64,000 nucleotides of DNA from Rhodobacter flavimaris. Its GTDB lineage: Bacteria > Pseudomonadota > Alphaproteobacteria > Rhodobacterales > Rhodobacteraceae. The position numbers and the translations under genes are program-made. Below are positions 8,514 to 16,375 of the stretch, one piece after another; position 1 is the first letter of the stretch, and each line of letters starts with the position of its first letter. The notes beneath the pieces are model-generated. The model made no database searches. It was not told the origin of the DNA and saw only the letters and a list, made by a program, of their open reading frames with translations. The stretch covers positions 124,001-188,000 of the forward strand of contig NZ_JAJUOS010000002.1 in the NCBI RefSeq assembly GCF_021378075.1, read 5' to 3'.

Positions 8514-11276
8514 TCAGGCTTGTGCGGTGCGCGACTTCGGCTCGCGCCCGCGTTGCATCATCACGACCAATGCCAGCAACAGCAGCGCGGGCAGGAACAT
8601 CCAGTACTTGGACGGCACCGAGACCGGTTGCAGCACGCGCAACACCTCTTGATCCCAGTCCAGACCCGCCTGCTGCGCGGCCGAACCATAGGCGACATCG
8701 TCGATGATCATCCGCTCGCCGTCCTGACGCAGCGCGATCCCTGCCGCGGCCAGCCGATCGTCGCCGGTGGCCCCGTCTCCCATCGGCACGAGGGCCACGA
8801 ACTCGATCGGATCGCCCAGATCGTTCACGCCGGCCACGCGGACGCGCAGATCCTCGCCCAGAGGCGTCGCGGCGGCGGCGGCACTGATTTCAGAGGGCGC
8901 GGCCTCGGCATAGGGCGGGAAGACCATGTCCATCCAGAAGCCCGGTCGGAACAGCGTGAAGGCGACCAGAAGCAGAAGCACGGTTTCGTGGATACGGTTG
9001 CGCGCCAGAAACCAGCCCTGTGTCGCCGCCGCAAACAGCAGCATCGCGATCGTCGCGATTATGAACACGAAGACCCCCTGCACCATTGTCACGTCGATCA
9101 GCAGAAGTTCGGTGTTGAAGATGAACAGGAACGGCAGCGCGGCGGTGCGTAGCGAGTAGAAAAACGCCACGACCCCGGTCTTGATCGGATCGCCCCCCGA
9201 GACGGCGGCGGCGGCAAAGCTGGCCAGCCCCACCGGCGGCGTCACATCGGCCATGATGCCGAAGTAGAAGACGAAAAGATGTACCGCGATCAGCGGCACG
9301 ATCAGCCCGTTTTGCTGCCCAAGCGTCACGATAACCGGAGCAAGCAACGCCGACACGACGATATAGTTGGCCGTGGTCGGCAGGCCCATGCCAAGGATCA
9401 GCGACAGGATCGCGGTCAGAACCAGCATCGCCATGATATTGCCGCCCGAGAGCACTTCGACCACGTCCGCCAGCGCCGAGCCGACGCCCGTTTGGCTAAC
9501 CGCACCCACGATGATGCCCGCGGTCGCCGTGGCGATGCCGATGCCGATCATGTTGCGCGCACCTGTGACCAGACCGTCAATCAGATCGGTGAAACCGGCC
9601 GAGATCGCCGAGCCCAAGGCGCCTTCGCCCCGCAGGATCGCCATCAAGGGGCGCTGCGTAATCAGGATGAACACCATGTAGGCCGTCGCCCAGAAGGCCG
9701 AGAGGCCGGGGGACAGGCGATCCACCATCAGCGCCCAGACGAGCACCACAACCGGCAGGATGTAATGCAGCCCCGCGCGCACCGTCGGCCCCGGCAGCGG
9801 CAGCTTGGTCACCGGTGCGTTCGGATCGTCGAGTTGCAGCGGCGCCTCGCGCGAGGCGACCCAGAGCAGCCCGACATAGACCGCCGTGAGGAACGCAAAG
9901 ATGATGTAGCCCGCCGCTTGCGGGAAGGCCGGTCGGATCCACCCCATGCCGTAATAGACGATCAGCGACAGCGCGCAGATCGCCGCAATGGTGAAAGCGA
10001 TACCGATCAGGCGCTGCACGATGGGCTTGGGCGTATAGGCGCGCGGCAGGCCCTCCATCCCGGCCTTCATCGCCTCAAGATGCACGATATAGACCAGCGC
10101 GATATACGAGATCACCGCCGGAACGAAGGCGTGGCGCACCACGTCGAAATAGGGAATGCCCACGTATTCGACCATCAGGAAGGCCGCAGCCCCCATGACC
10201 GGCGGCATGATCTGGCCATTGACCGACGAGGCCACCTCGACCGCGCCCGCCTTCTCGGCCGAGAAGCCCACCTTCTTCATCAGCGGAATGGTGAAGGTGC
10301 CGGTGGTCACAACATTCGCGATGGACGAACCCGAGATCAGGCCGGTCATTGCCGAGGATACGACAGCCGCCTTGGCAGGCCCGCCGCGCATATGGCCCAT
10401 CAGCGAGAAGGCGACCTGAATGAAGTAATTCCCCGCCCCGGCCTTATCCAGCAGTGAGCCGAACAGCACGAAGAGGAAGACGAACGAGGTCGAAACCCCA
10501 AGCGCGATGCCGAACACGCCCTCGGTGGTGATCCACTGGTGGTTCACGATCTCGGACAGGTTGTTGCCCTTGTGCGCGATGATGTCCGGCATATTCGGGC
10601 CAAGCACGGTATAGGCCAGGAAGACCGCCGCGACGATCATCAGCGCCGGACCAAGTGCGCGCCGCGTCGCCTCAAGCAGGATGATGATACCCGCGACCGA
10701 GACCACGAAATCCTGCAGGATCGGCGCACCGACACGCGAAGAGATGTCTCGGTAATAGACGTAGAGATAAAGTGCCGTGAGCGCGCCGATGACGGCCAGC
10801 GCCCAGTCCCACGGCGGGATCTGCTTTTTGGGCGACCCAAGAAGGACCGCGGCAACCACTGCCACGGAAATCAGCGGCACCCACCAGACCGGCGTGCCCG
10901 CCTTCGCCGAAAGAAAGAACAGCAGTCCGAGGATCAGCGGAACCGCCACGCCAAGCGCGATCTGAACGCGCGTCTGTGCCGCGGGGAAAGCCGCGAAGGC
11001 GAGGAAGATCGCAAAGCCAAGATGGATCGAGCGCGCCTCGGTGTCGTTAAACACGCCAAAGCCCACCATGAACGGGATCGGCGAGGCGATCCACAGCTGG
11101 AACAGCGACCAGGCCAGTGCGACGACCATCAGGAAGGCACCGACCGGCCCAGTCGATCCGCGTGCGCCGGTATCCGAGGACGCCACGAGTTCGTCGAGTT
11201 CTTCCTGACTCAAGGTCCCGACCACGGGCTGATCCGCGTTCATTTCTCCAGCGTCGTGCTGATCGTTCTGTGCCAT
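8514..11276 (-). CDS. TAXI-type TRAP transporter permease, fused 4TM/12TM subunits
   Basis: The 920-residue inner-membrane protein fuses the small DctQ-like and large DctM-like subunits, as is normal for TAXI-class TRAP transporters. A hydrophilic start is followed by about four membrane helices (45-220), then the large DctM-like domain (about 240-730) with IMPPVMGAAAFLMVEY and LGMGLPTTANYIVVSALLAP, typical of the family. The last 180 residues form a soluble DUF3394-like tail with a PDZ-like AQQAGLDWDQEVLRV segment. An AGGGGGA site precedes ATG 11276. With the receptor gene upstream it would import a carboxylate-containing solute using an ion gradient. Confidence 0.93.
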   Translation of the reverse strand: MAQNDQHDAGEMNADQPVVGTLSQEELDELVASSDTGARGSTGPVGAFLMVVALAWSLFQLWIASPIPFMVGFGVFNDTEARSIHLGFAIFLAFAAFPAAQTRVQIALGVAVPLILGLLFFLSAKAGTPVWWVPLISVAVVAAVLLGSPKKQIPPWDWALAVIGALTALYLYVYYRDISSRVGAPILQDFVVSVAGIIILLEATRRALGPALMIVAAVFLAYTVLGPNMPDIIAHKGNNLSEIVNHQWITTEGVFGIALGVSTSFVFLFVLFGSLLDKAGAGNYFIQVAFSLMGHMRGGPAKAAVVSSAMTGLISGSSIANVVTTGTFTIPLMKKVGFSAEKAGAVEVASSVNGQIMPPVMGAAAFLMVEYVGIPYFDVVRHAFVPAVISYIALVYIVHLEAMKAGMEGLPRAYTPKPIVQRLIGIAFTIAAICALSLIVYYGMGWIRPAFPQAAGYIIFAFLTAVYVGLLWVASREAPLQLDDPNAPVTKLPLPGPTVRAGLHYILPVVVLVWALMVDRLSPGLSAFWATAYMVFILITQRPLMAILRGEGALGSAISAGFTDLIDGLVTGARNMIGIGIATATAGIIVGAVSQTGVGSALADVVEVLSGGNIMAMLVLTAILSLILGMGLPTTANYIVVSALLAPVIVTLGQQNGLIVPLIAVHLFVFYFGIMADVTPPVGLASFAAAAVSGGDPIKTGVVAFFYSLRTAALPFLFIFNTELLLIDVTMVQGVFVFIIATIAMLLFAAATQGWFLARNRIHETVLLLLVAFTLFRPGFWMDMVFPPYAEAAPSEISAAAAATPLGEDLRVRVAGVNDLGDPIEFVALVPMGDGATGDDRLAAAGIALRQDGERMIIDDVAYGSAAQQAGLDWDQEVLRVLQPVSVPSKYWMFLPALLLLALVVMMQRGREPKSRTAQA

Positions 11277-11364
11277 GACGTCCCCCTGTGCCCGCGGCGC
11301 GAGCCCTTTCTAGGTCATTGTCAAAGGATCGGCGCGGGCGACTTCAATCCCGCGCCGCAAGGTG

Positions 11365-11387
11365 CCGCCCCGCCGGAAGCGGGGCGG
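11365..11387 (-). promoter_or_regulatory. Intercistronic hairpin between TAXI receptor and TRAP permease genes
   Basis: A perfect 9-bp stem (CCGCCCCGC with GCGGGGCGG) closes a 5-base loop and starts 10 bases after the receptor stop. There is no T-run, so it is not a classic terminator. Such hairpins behind binding-protein genes often protect the upstream mRNA or partly attenuate transcription, giving more receptor than permease. That role is inferred. Confidence 0.55.
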
Positions 11388-11396
11388 GCCAGCGGC

Positions 11397-12353
11397 TTAC
11401 ATCCAGCCGCGTTCCGTGTAGTACTTGATCGCGCCGGGATGCAGCGGGGCGGACAGACCGTCCTTGATCATCTCTTCTTCCTTGAGATTGGCGAAGGCCG
11501 GGTGCAGGCCCTTGAAGCGATCGAAATTGTCGAACACTGCCTTGACCACTTCGTAGACCACCTCGTCGGGCACATCGGCCGAGGTCACGAAGGTCGCCTT
11601 CACGCCGAAGGTCTCGACGTCGTCGGGGGTGCCGGCATACATGCCGCCCGGGATCATCGCCTTGGCATAGTAGGCGTTATCCGCCACGAGCTTGTCGATC
11701 GCCTCGCCGGTCACCGGCACCAGGTTGGACTCGACGGTCGAGGTCGCCTCCTGGATCGAACCGTTCGGATGGCCCACTGTGTAGATGATCGCATCGACCT
11801 TGTTGTCGCCGAGGGCGGCGGCCTGCTCGGCGGGTTTAAGCTCGGACGCCAGAGCGAAATCGCCCTCGGTCCAGCCCATCGCATTCAGCACGACCTCCAT
11901 GGTGGCCCGCTGGCCCGAGCCGGGGTTGCCGACATTGACGCGCTTGCCCTTGAGATCGTCGAAGCTCGCGATGCTCGCATCCTTGCGGGCGACGACGGTG
12001 AAGGGCTCGCCATGCACCGAGAAGACGGCGCGCAGCTTGTCGACCTTCTTGCCCTCGAACTCCGAACTGCCGTTGAAGGCGTGATACTGCCAGTCGGACT
12101 GCGCCACGCCCATGTCCATGTCACCGGCCGCGATGGCGTTGATATTGGCGATCGAGCCGCCGGTCGAAGGTGCGGTGCACTTGAGATTGGTCGTCGGCGT
12201 GTCGCGGTTCACCAGCCGGCAGATCGACTGGCCGACCACGAAATACACGCCGGTCTGGCCGCCGGTGCCGATGGTGATGAACCGCTCCTCGGCGGCGGCA
12301 GTGGTCGCAAGCGCCATGGCACTGACGAACGAGAGTGTCTTGAGATATGTCAT
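11397..12353 (-). CDS. TAXI-family TRAP transporter solute-binding protein
   Basis: The 318-residue protein has a Sec signal peptide (MTYLKTLSFVSAMALATTAAAEE, predicted cut after residue 21) and the TAXI opening FITIGTGGQTGVYFVVGQSICRL, where the family's conserved GTGG..GVYF loop contributes to ligand binding. NVGNPGSGQRATMEVVL and IIYTVGHPNGSIQE are further TAXI features. It is periplasmic and delivers solute to the permease encoded 120 bases downstream. It is the first gene of the eight-gene operon and faces the XRE-cupin regulator across a 368-bp gap. Characterised TAXI receptors bind glutamate-like or other organic acids; the ligand here is unknown. Confidence 0.93.
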   Translation of the reverse strand: MTYLKTLSFVSAMALATTAAAEERFITIGTGGQTGVYFVVGQSICRLVNRDTPTTNLKCTAPSTGGSIANINAIAAGDMDMGVAQSDWQYHAFNGSSEFEGKKVDKLRAVFSVHGEPFTVVARKDASIASFDDLKGKRVNVGNPGSGQRATMEVVLNAMGWTEGDFALASELKPAEQAAALGDNKVDAIIYTVGHPNGSIQEATSTVESNLVPVTGEAIDKLVADNAYYAKAMIPGGMYAGTPDDVETFGVKATFVTSADVPDEVVYEVVKAVFDNFDRFKGLHPAFANLKEEEMIKDGLSAPLHPGAIKYYTERGWM

Positions 12354-12721
12354 TTTCCAACTCCGTGTCGCTAACTGACAATTTGATCCGCGGGTTCTTG
12401 TCGCCCTGTCGGATCGCTCCCCCCCCGGACCGAACCCGGCCTATCGAACATGCGCAGACGCGCACGGATGCCACTTCGGGCACCTTTCACAGGGGCCTCC
12501 TAGGCCCAGGATGTCTTTGCGTAGACTGTCTCCCGGATGGGCGTTTACGCCCGAAATGCAGAACCAAAAGGTCGCAAAAAGGAGATTTCGTGTCGTAAAA
12601 GCGTAACCCCGTTTAAAATAGTAATCAACCTTGTTTGGAATTTTCTTCCGGTTAGACTTTTAGTCCTCCAATCCACCTCCGCCCTTCAACAGCCCGCAAG
12701 CAGCGAAACGGGAGGATCGCC
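12354..12721. promoter_or_regulatory. Divergent promoter region between TAXI operon and XRE-cupin regulator
   Basis: This 368-bp non-coding stretch must hold the promoters of both flanking transcripts. Two near-perfect short palindromes stand out, GGGCCT-CCT-AGGCCC at 12493-12507 and GGGCGT-TT-ACGCCC at 12539-12552, with centres about 45 bp apart, roughly four helical turns. A smaller GACT-TTT-AGTC repeat is at 12655-12665. The right part (12590-12670) is much more AT-rich than the surroundings, as expected for a promoter of the regulator gene. A GGGAGGA site serves ATG 12722. I could not assign -35/-10 boxes with confidence. Confidence 0.5.
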
Positions 12722-13318
12722 ATGCCCGTTCAAGCCAAACAGCCCGATCTCAACATCGGCCATCGCCTTCGGGCGGTGCGCACACAAGAGCGGCTTTCGC
12801 AGCGCGAACTGGCACGTCGCTCGGGTGTCACCAACGGGTTGATTTCGCAGATAGAAACAAATCACTCGTCGCCCTCGGTAGCCTCGCTCAAACGCATTCT
12901 GGACGCGATCCCGATGAGCTTGGCCGAGTTCTTCGGCCCTGATTCAGAAGACCGGGGAAAGATCTGTTTTCGCGCGCGCGAGCTGCTTGAAATCGATCCC
13001 AGAATGGTCTTTCGGAACGCGCCGCAAGCGGCCAGCATCGCGCTGCATCAGGTCGGAATCGGCCCCAATCGGATGCTGCAAATCCTGCATGAACGCTATG
13101 AACCGGGTGCCGATACCGGCATGGAGAAGTACAGCCATGAGGGGGAGGAAGGGGGATTCGTTCTGTCCGGATGGATCGAATTGACCGTCGGAGATGAGGT
13201 GAACGAACTGGGGCCGGGCGATGCCTATCTCTTCGACAGCCGCATCCCGCACAGGTTCCGCAACCTGCGCGATGAGGTTTGCGTGCTCGTATCCGCCTGC
13301 ACCCCGCCTTCGTTCTGA
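12722..13318 (+). CDS. XRE-family transcriptional regulator with C-terminal cupin (PuuR-like)
   Basis: The 198-residue protein combines an N-terminal XRE helix-turn-helix (about 12-66, with SQRELARRSGVTNGLISQIE) and a C-terminal cupin (about 105-190, with SHEGEEGGFVLSGWIELTV and LGPGDAYLFDSRIPHRFRN). This architecture is that of E. coli PuuR, the repressor of putrescine use, and of other regulators that sense small metabolites in the cupin. Divergence from the TAXI-decarboxylase operon makes it that operon's likely regulator, and the PuuR-like form agrees with a polyamine or amino-acid pathway. Its ligand is not identifiable here. Confidence 0.9.
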   Translation: MPVQAKQPDLNIGHRLRAVRTQERLSQRELARRSGVTNGLISQIETNHSSPSVASLKRILDAIPMSLAEFFGPDSEDRGKICFRARELLEIDPRMVFRNAPQAASIALHQVGIGPNRMLQILHERYEPGADTGMEKYSHEGEEGGFVLSGWIELTVGDEVNELGPGDAYLFDSRIPHRFRNLRDEVCVLVSACTPPSF

Positions 13319-13495
13319 CGACGACGAAGGGCGCTGGTGTTCCGATCACTGGCGTTGTCCAACAGGCTCCCACGGTCATGCCCGGCGTTGCCCCCCCATA
13401 TCGCAAGCGATCGACTGCCGAGAGGCCTGTCTTGCCGCCCGCAAAGCGATAAGCGAGCGGACCTATCGCTAGGGCCGACCGGGCTTGACCGATGT

Positions 13496-13517
13496 CATGG
13501 CGCGCGCACGCGCCATG
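13496..13517. repeat. Perfect 9-bp inverted repeat
   Basis: CATGGCGCG and CGCGCCATG flank a four-base loop, 178 bp after the XRE-cupin stop and 62 bp before the next start. No T-run follows, so either an operator for the downstream exported-protein gene or a stabilising hairpin is possible. The rest of the 13319-13578 gap shows no gene. Confidence 0.45.
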
Positions 13518-13578
13518 CGCGATCACTTGCACGACAGGCCGATTGACAGCCCTCACCGGCCACGCAAGATAGGCAACC

Positions 13579-13908
13579 ATGCGCAGGATCGTGCATCTTC
13601 TCATCATCGGGCTGGTCATGCTGATCGGCTTTGTGCAGCTGGAAGCTCCGGCTGCCGCGATGAGCCATGCGCAGGTAATGGCGGCTGTTGCCGATATGGA
13701 AGACTGCCCGTCATGCCCGGCCTCGCATCATTCAAAGATGCCGAATGCCCCCTGCCCCCATGCCGAGGCGATGCTTTCCGCGCCGCTCCCCTTTGCACCG
13801 GCGCTGGCGCTGCGCCGGGCAAATCTGCCGCTGGATCTGCGGCCCGGCGGAAGGGCTTGGCCCACCGCGCATGAGCCCGCGCTGGACCTGCCACCCCCAC
13901 GTTCCTGA
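13579..13908 (+). CDS. Small exported His/Cys-rich protein of unknown function
   Basis: The 109-residue product starts with a clear hydrophobic export or anchor segment (MRRIVHLLIIGLVMLIGFVQ) and ends a likely signal peptide at AAA-MSHA near residue 28. The mature part contains a dense Cys/His/Met patch (MEDCPSCPASHHSKMPNAPC, then PHAEAM), the sort of composition seen in small periplasmic proteins near copper-handling genes, followed by a Pro/Ala-rich tail. I do not recognise a named family. It lies 89 bases upstream of a cytochrome c gene on the same strand, so a periplasmic metal or redox role is plausible but inferred. The ribosome-binding site is weak. Confidence 0.6.
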   Translation: MRRIVHLLIIGLVMLIGFVQLEAPAAAMSHAQVMAAVADMEDCPSCPASHHSKMPNAPCPHAEAMLSAPLPFAPALALRRANLPLDLRPGGRAWPTAHEPALDLPPPRS

Positions 13909-13997
13909 CCGATCTGACACCGATGCTCGTCCGCCCTCGGGGTGGACCACATCCATCTGTTTGCGCCCTATTCCGGGCCCTGATCGAATTGGAATCC

Positions 13998-14432
13998 ATG
14001 ATGAAGAAATACCTTGTCGCAGCCGCAGCCCTGGCCATTGCCGGGGGCGCATACCTGGCACTTGACTCCGGCAGCACGCCCGATGTGCAGGCAAAGGCCC
14101 CCGCCGAGGGCGACCCGATGGTGGCGGTTTCCCTGCCCGACAGCCTCTCATCCAACGCCCAGATGGGGCAGCGCGCCTTCGATGCCGTCTGCACGGATTG
14201 CCACGGCGCAAGCGGCAGCGGGAAACTGGGCTTCGGCCCGCCGCTGATCCACAAGATCTACGAACCCTCGCACCACGGCGATCTGTCCTTCCTGGCCGCC
14301 GTGCAGAACGGCGTGCGCGCCCACCACTGGAAGTTCGGCGACATGCCTCCGGTGGAGGGGCTGACCCCGTCCGACGTGATCAACATCGTCGCCTATGTGC
14401 GCGAGATCCAACGCGTTAACGGGATTCAGTAA
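13998..14432 (+). CDS. Periplasmic c-type cytochrome (monohaem)
   Basis: The 144-residue protein has an N-terminal hydrophobic signal or anchor (MMKKYLVAAAALAIAGGAY) and one haem-binding CTDCH motif (Cys65, Cys68, His69). Met116 in FGDMPPVEGL is the likely sixth haem ligand, and SDVINIVAYVREIQ is the usual C-terminal helix of class I cytochromes c. The double ATG at 13998 and 14001 leaves a one-residue uncertainty; an upstream in-frame ATG at 13923 would put charged sequence before the signal and is rejected. It probably shuttles electrons in the periplasm; its partners are not encoded next to it apart from the small His/Cys-rich protein. Confidence 0.88.
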   Translation: MMKKYLVAAAALAIAGGAYLALDSGSTPDVQAKAPAEGDPMVAVSLPDSLSSNAQMGQRAFDAVCTDCHGASGSGKLGFGPPLIHKIYEPSHHGDLSFLAAVQNGVRAHHWKFGDMPPVEGLTPSDVINIVAYVREIQRVNGIQ

Positions 14433-14442
14433 TGTGCAGCTT

Positions 14443-14473
14443 CGCCGGTGGCCCCGACACAAGGCTGCCGGCG
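14443..14473. terminator. Hairpin between convergent cytochrome and luxR-type genes
   Basis: CGCCGGTGGC at 14443-14452 pairs with GCTGCCGGCG at 14464-14473 (8 of 10 positions, including an unbroken CGCCGG/CCGGCG stem). It lies exactly in the 43-bp gap between two convergent genes, so it may terminate both, but no T-run is present. Confidence 0.4.
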
Positions 14474-14475
14474 CC

Positions 14476-15255
14476 TCAGCCCACGAAATGCCGCGTCGCG
14501 AGCGAGAACAGTTCAGCCTGCGACGTGATGCCAAGCTTGGCATACGCATGGTGGCGATGCACCTTCACTGTGCCCTCGGAAATCCCCAGATAAGCCGCCG
14601 CCGAGGGGGTCGAGTGCCCCTGCAGGATCAGGCGCACGATCTCGGCCTCGCGCGGGCTGAGGATATCGACGCCGAAGGTCTCCAGTCGGTCCTCCAGCCG
14701 CCCCTCGGGCGCGGCCTCGGGCTTGCACCCCCAATGGCGCAGAACGGCGACGGACAGGATCGGGAACAGCTGGCGCAACTGCGCCAGTTCCTGTTCCGAA
14801 AATCGCGTCTGGCGCAGCCCGCGCGCCAGTGAAACGATGATCCAGTCGCTCGCGTGCTCGCGGATCAAAAGGCCGATCTCATCGCCGATGCGAATGCTGC
14901 GGTAGAAGGCACGGTAGTATTGCGAGCGGTAGAACGCCTCGGGAGCGAGGTCGAGCAACCTATAAGCCCCCGGCGCGCTGCCGCCCTTGCAGGCCAGATA
15001 CAGCGGGTCGAGCAGATAGGGCCCCGTCGCGTAGAACTGCACCGTGATGGCCGCCTGCACATCGTCAAGATCATGGTAGAGCGAGACCGGCGGCTGGTTC
15101 GCCGGGTAGCGCGTGGCAATCAGGGAATCAAAGCCGCAGACCTGCCGGATGAACTGCCGGAACGCTGCCGGAAAGCGGTCAGAGCCGACGGCCTCGATCA
15201 GACCGGCTATCGCCTGAATACGGCCTTCATCCAGTGCAAGTGCTTCGCTTTCCAT
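14476..15255 (-). CDS. LuxR-family transcriptional regulator
   Basis: The 259-residue protein ends in a LuxR/FixJ helix-turn-helix (about 195-255) with LSPREAEIVRLILQGHST, then AAAYLGISEGTVKVHRHHAY. The first 190 residues do not show the acyl-homoserine-lactone pocket pattern clearly and may form a GAF-like or autoinducer-like sensor. It is transcribed divergently from agmatinase across 124 bp that contain a 20-bp palindrome, so agmatinase and the PotF-like gene are its likely targets. Similar LuxR-type solo regulators beside agmatinase-type genes are common in this group, but the effector is unknown. Confidence 0.85.
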   Translation of the reverse strand: MESEALALDEGRIQAIAGLIEAVGSDRFPAAFRQFIRQVCGFDSLIATRYPANQPPVSLYHDLDDVQAAITVQFYATGPYLLDPLYLACKGGSAPGAYRLLDLAPEAFYRSQYYRAFYRSIRIGDEIGLLIREHASDWIIVSLARGLRQTRFSEQELAQLRQLFPILSVAVLRHWGCKPEAAPEGRLEDRLETFGVDILSPREAEIVRLILQGHSTPSAAAYLGISEGTVKVHRHHAYAKLGITSQAELFSLATRHFVG

Positions 15256-15283
15256 CGCAATCCCAATCCCAACTGCATCCGAT

Positions 15284-15303
15284 CATATACCTTTAGATAT
15301 ATG
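15284..15303. promoter_or_regulatory. 20-bp palindrome, candidate LuxR-type operator
   Basis: CATATACCTTTAGATATATG is symmetric at 8 of 10 base pairs, and 20 bp is the usual length of lux-type boxes. It sits 29 bp before the regulator's start and 77 bp before the agmatinase start, so one site could serve both divergent promoters. The surrounding DNA is AT-rich for this genome. Confidence 0.5.
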
Positions 15304-15379
15304 CCTTCACACTAATTTACCCGCATATGACTCTTGGGCCAAGTTCTCCCAAAGCCGATTTGAACCGGGAGTGAAATCA

Positions 15380-16354
15380 ATGGCCAAGGATTCCAGCGTT
15401 AACCCCTCGACGGGCGATCAGGCCTTCACGCGCCTGTCGGACCGCGGCACCGTGACCGAGGCCTCTTATGCGGGCGCGCTGAGCTTCATGCGGCGGCGCT
15501 ACACCCGCGATCTGAGCTCCGCCGATGTCGCGATCATGGGTGTGCCCTTCGACCTGTCGGTCTCCAGCCGTTCGGGCGCACGGCTTGGCCCGCGCGCGGT
15601 GCGTGGCGCCTCAGCGCATATCTCGTGGTCGGCGCCCTGGCCGTGGAAAGAAGACCCGTACGAGCAGCTTTCGGTGGTGGATTATGGCGATTGCCGGTTC
15701 GACTCGGGCTATCCCGCGAACGTCCCCAACGAGATCGCCGACGAGGCGCGGGCCGTTCTGGCCACCGACACGGCGCTGCTGTCAATCGGCGGGGATCACT
15801 TCATCACCTATCCGCTGCTGAAGGCGCATGCCGAGAAACACGGCGGCCCGCTGAGCGTGATCCAGTTCGACGCCCACAGCGACACCTGGGCCGATGACGA
15901 GGGCCGCATCGACCACGGCACTATGATGTTCCACGCGGTGCGCGACGGGCTCGTCGATCCGGCGCGTTCGGTTCAGGTCGGCATCCGCACCCACAACCCC
16001 GACCCGCTCGGCTTCAACATCATCGACGCGATCGAGATGCAGCAGACCGGCCCTCATGCGGTAGCCGAGAAGATCCGCAAGATCGTCGGCGACAACAAGA
16101 CCTATGTCACATTCGACATTGACGCGCTGGAACCCGCTTCGGCGCCGGGCACCGGCACGCCGGTCATCGGCGGACTCAGCCCCTATCAGGCGCAGGAAAC
16201 GCTGCGCCGCCTCGCAGGCATCAACGTGATCGGTATGGATGTCGTCGAGGTCGCCCCCGCCTATGACGTGAGCGACATCACCGCGCTGGCGGCCGCCACC
16301 ATCGCCAATGATCTGCTGTGCCTCTACGCCGCCGCGCGTGTGCGCCACGGCTAA
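15380..16354 (+). CDS. speB: Agmatinase (ureohydrolase family)
   Basis: The 324-residue protein carries the binuclear manganese site of ureohydrolases: His140 in IGGDH, Asp164, His166 and Asp168 in FDAHSDTW, and Asp246 and Asp248 in TFDIDALEP. GTGTPVIGGLS follows, as in agmatinase/guanidinobutyrase-type members. It would hydrolyse agmatine to putrescine and urea, or a related guanidino acid. ATG 15380 has GGGAG eight bases upstream. A PotF-like receptor gene follows 21 bases later, apparently in one operon. Close relatives include guanidinobutyrase and guanidinopropionase, so the exact substrate is likely but not certain. Confidence 0.88.
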   Translation: MAKDSSVNPSTGDQAFTRLSDRGTVTEASYAGALSFMRRRYTRDLSSADVAIMGVPFDLSVSSRSGARLGPRAVRGASAHISWSAPWPWKEDPYEQLSVVDYGDCRFDSGYPANVPNEIADEARAVLATDTALLSIGGDHFITYPLLKAHAEKHGGPLSVIQFDAHSDTWADDEGRIDHGTMMFHAVRDGLVDPARSVQVGIRTHNPDPLGFNIIDAIEMQQTGPHAVAEKIRKIVGDNKTYVTFDIDALEPASAPGTGTPVIGGLSPYQAQETLRRLAGINVIGMDVVEVAPAYDVSDITALAAATIANDLLCLYAAARVRHG

Positions 16355-16375
16355 TCGCAACGGGAGAACAAGAAC

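Noticed and set aside
13923..13997. Longer N-terminus for the cytochrome c
   Set aside because: It would put a charged, non-conserved stretch before an otherwise normal signal peptide.
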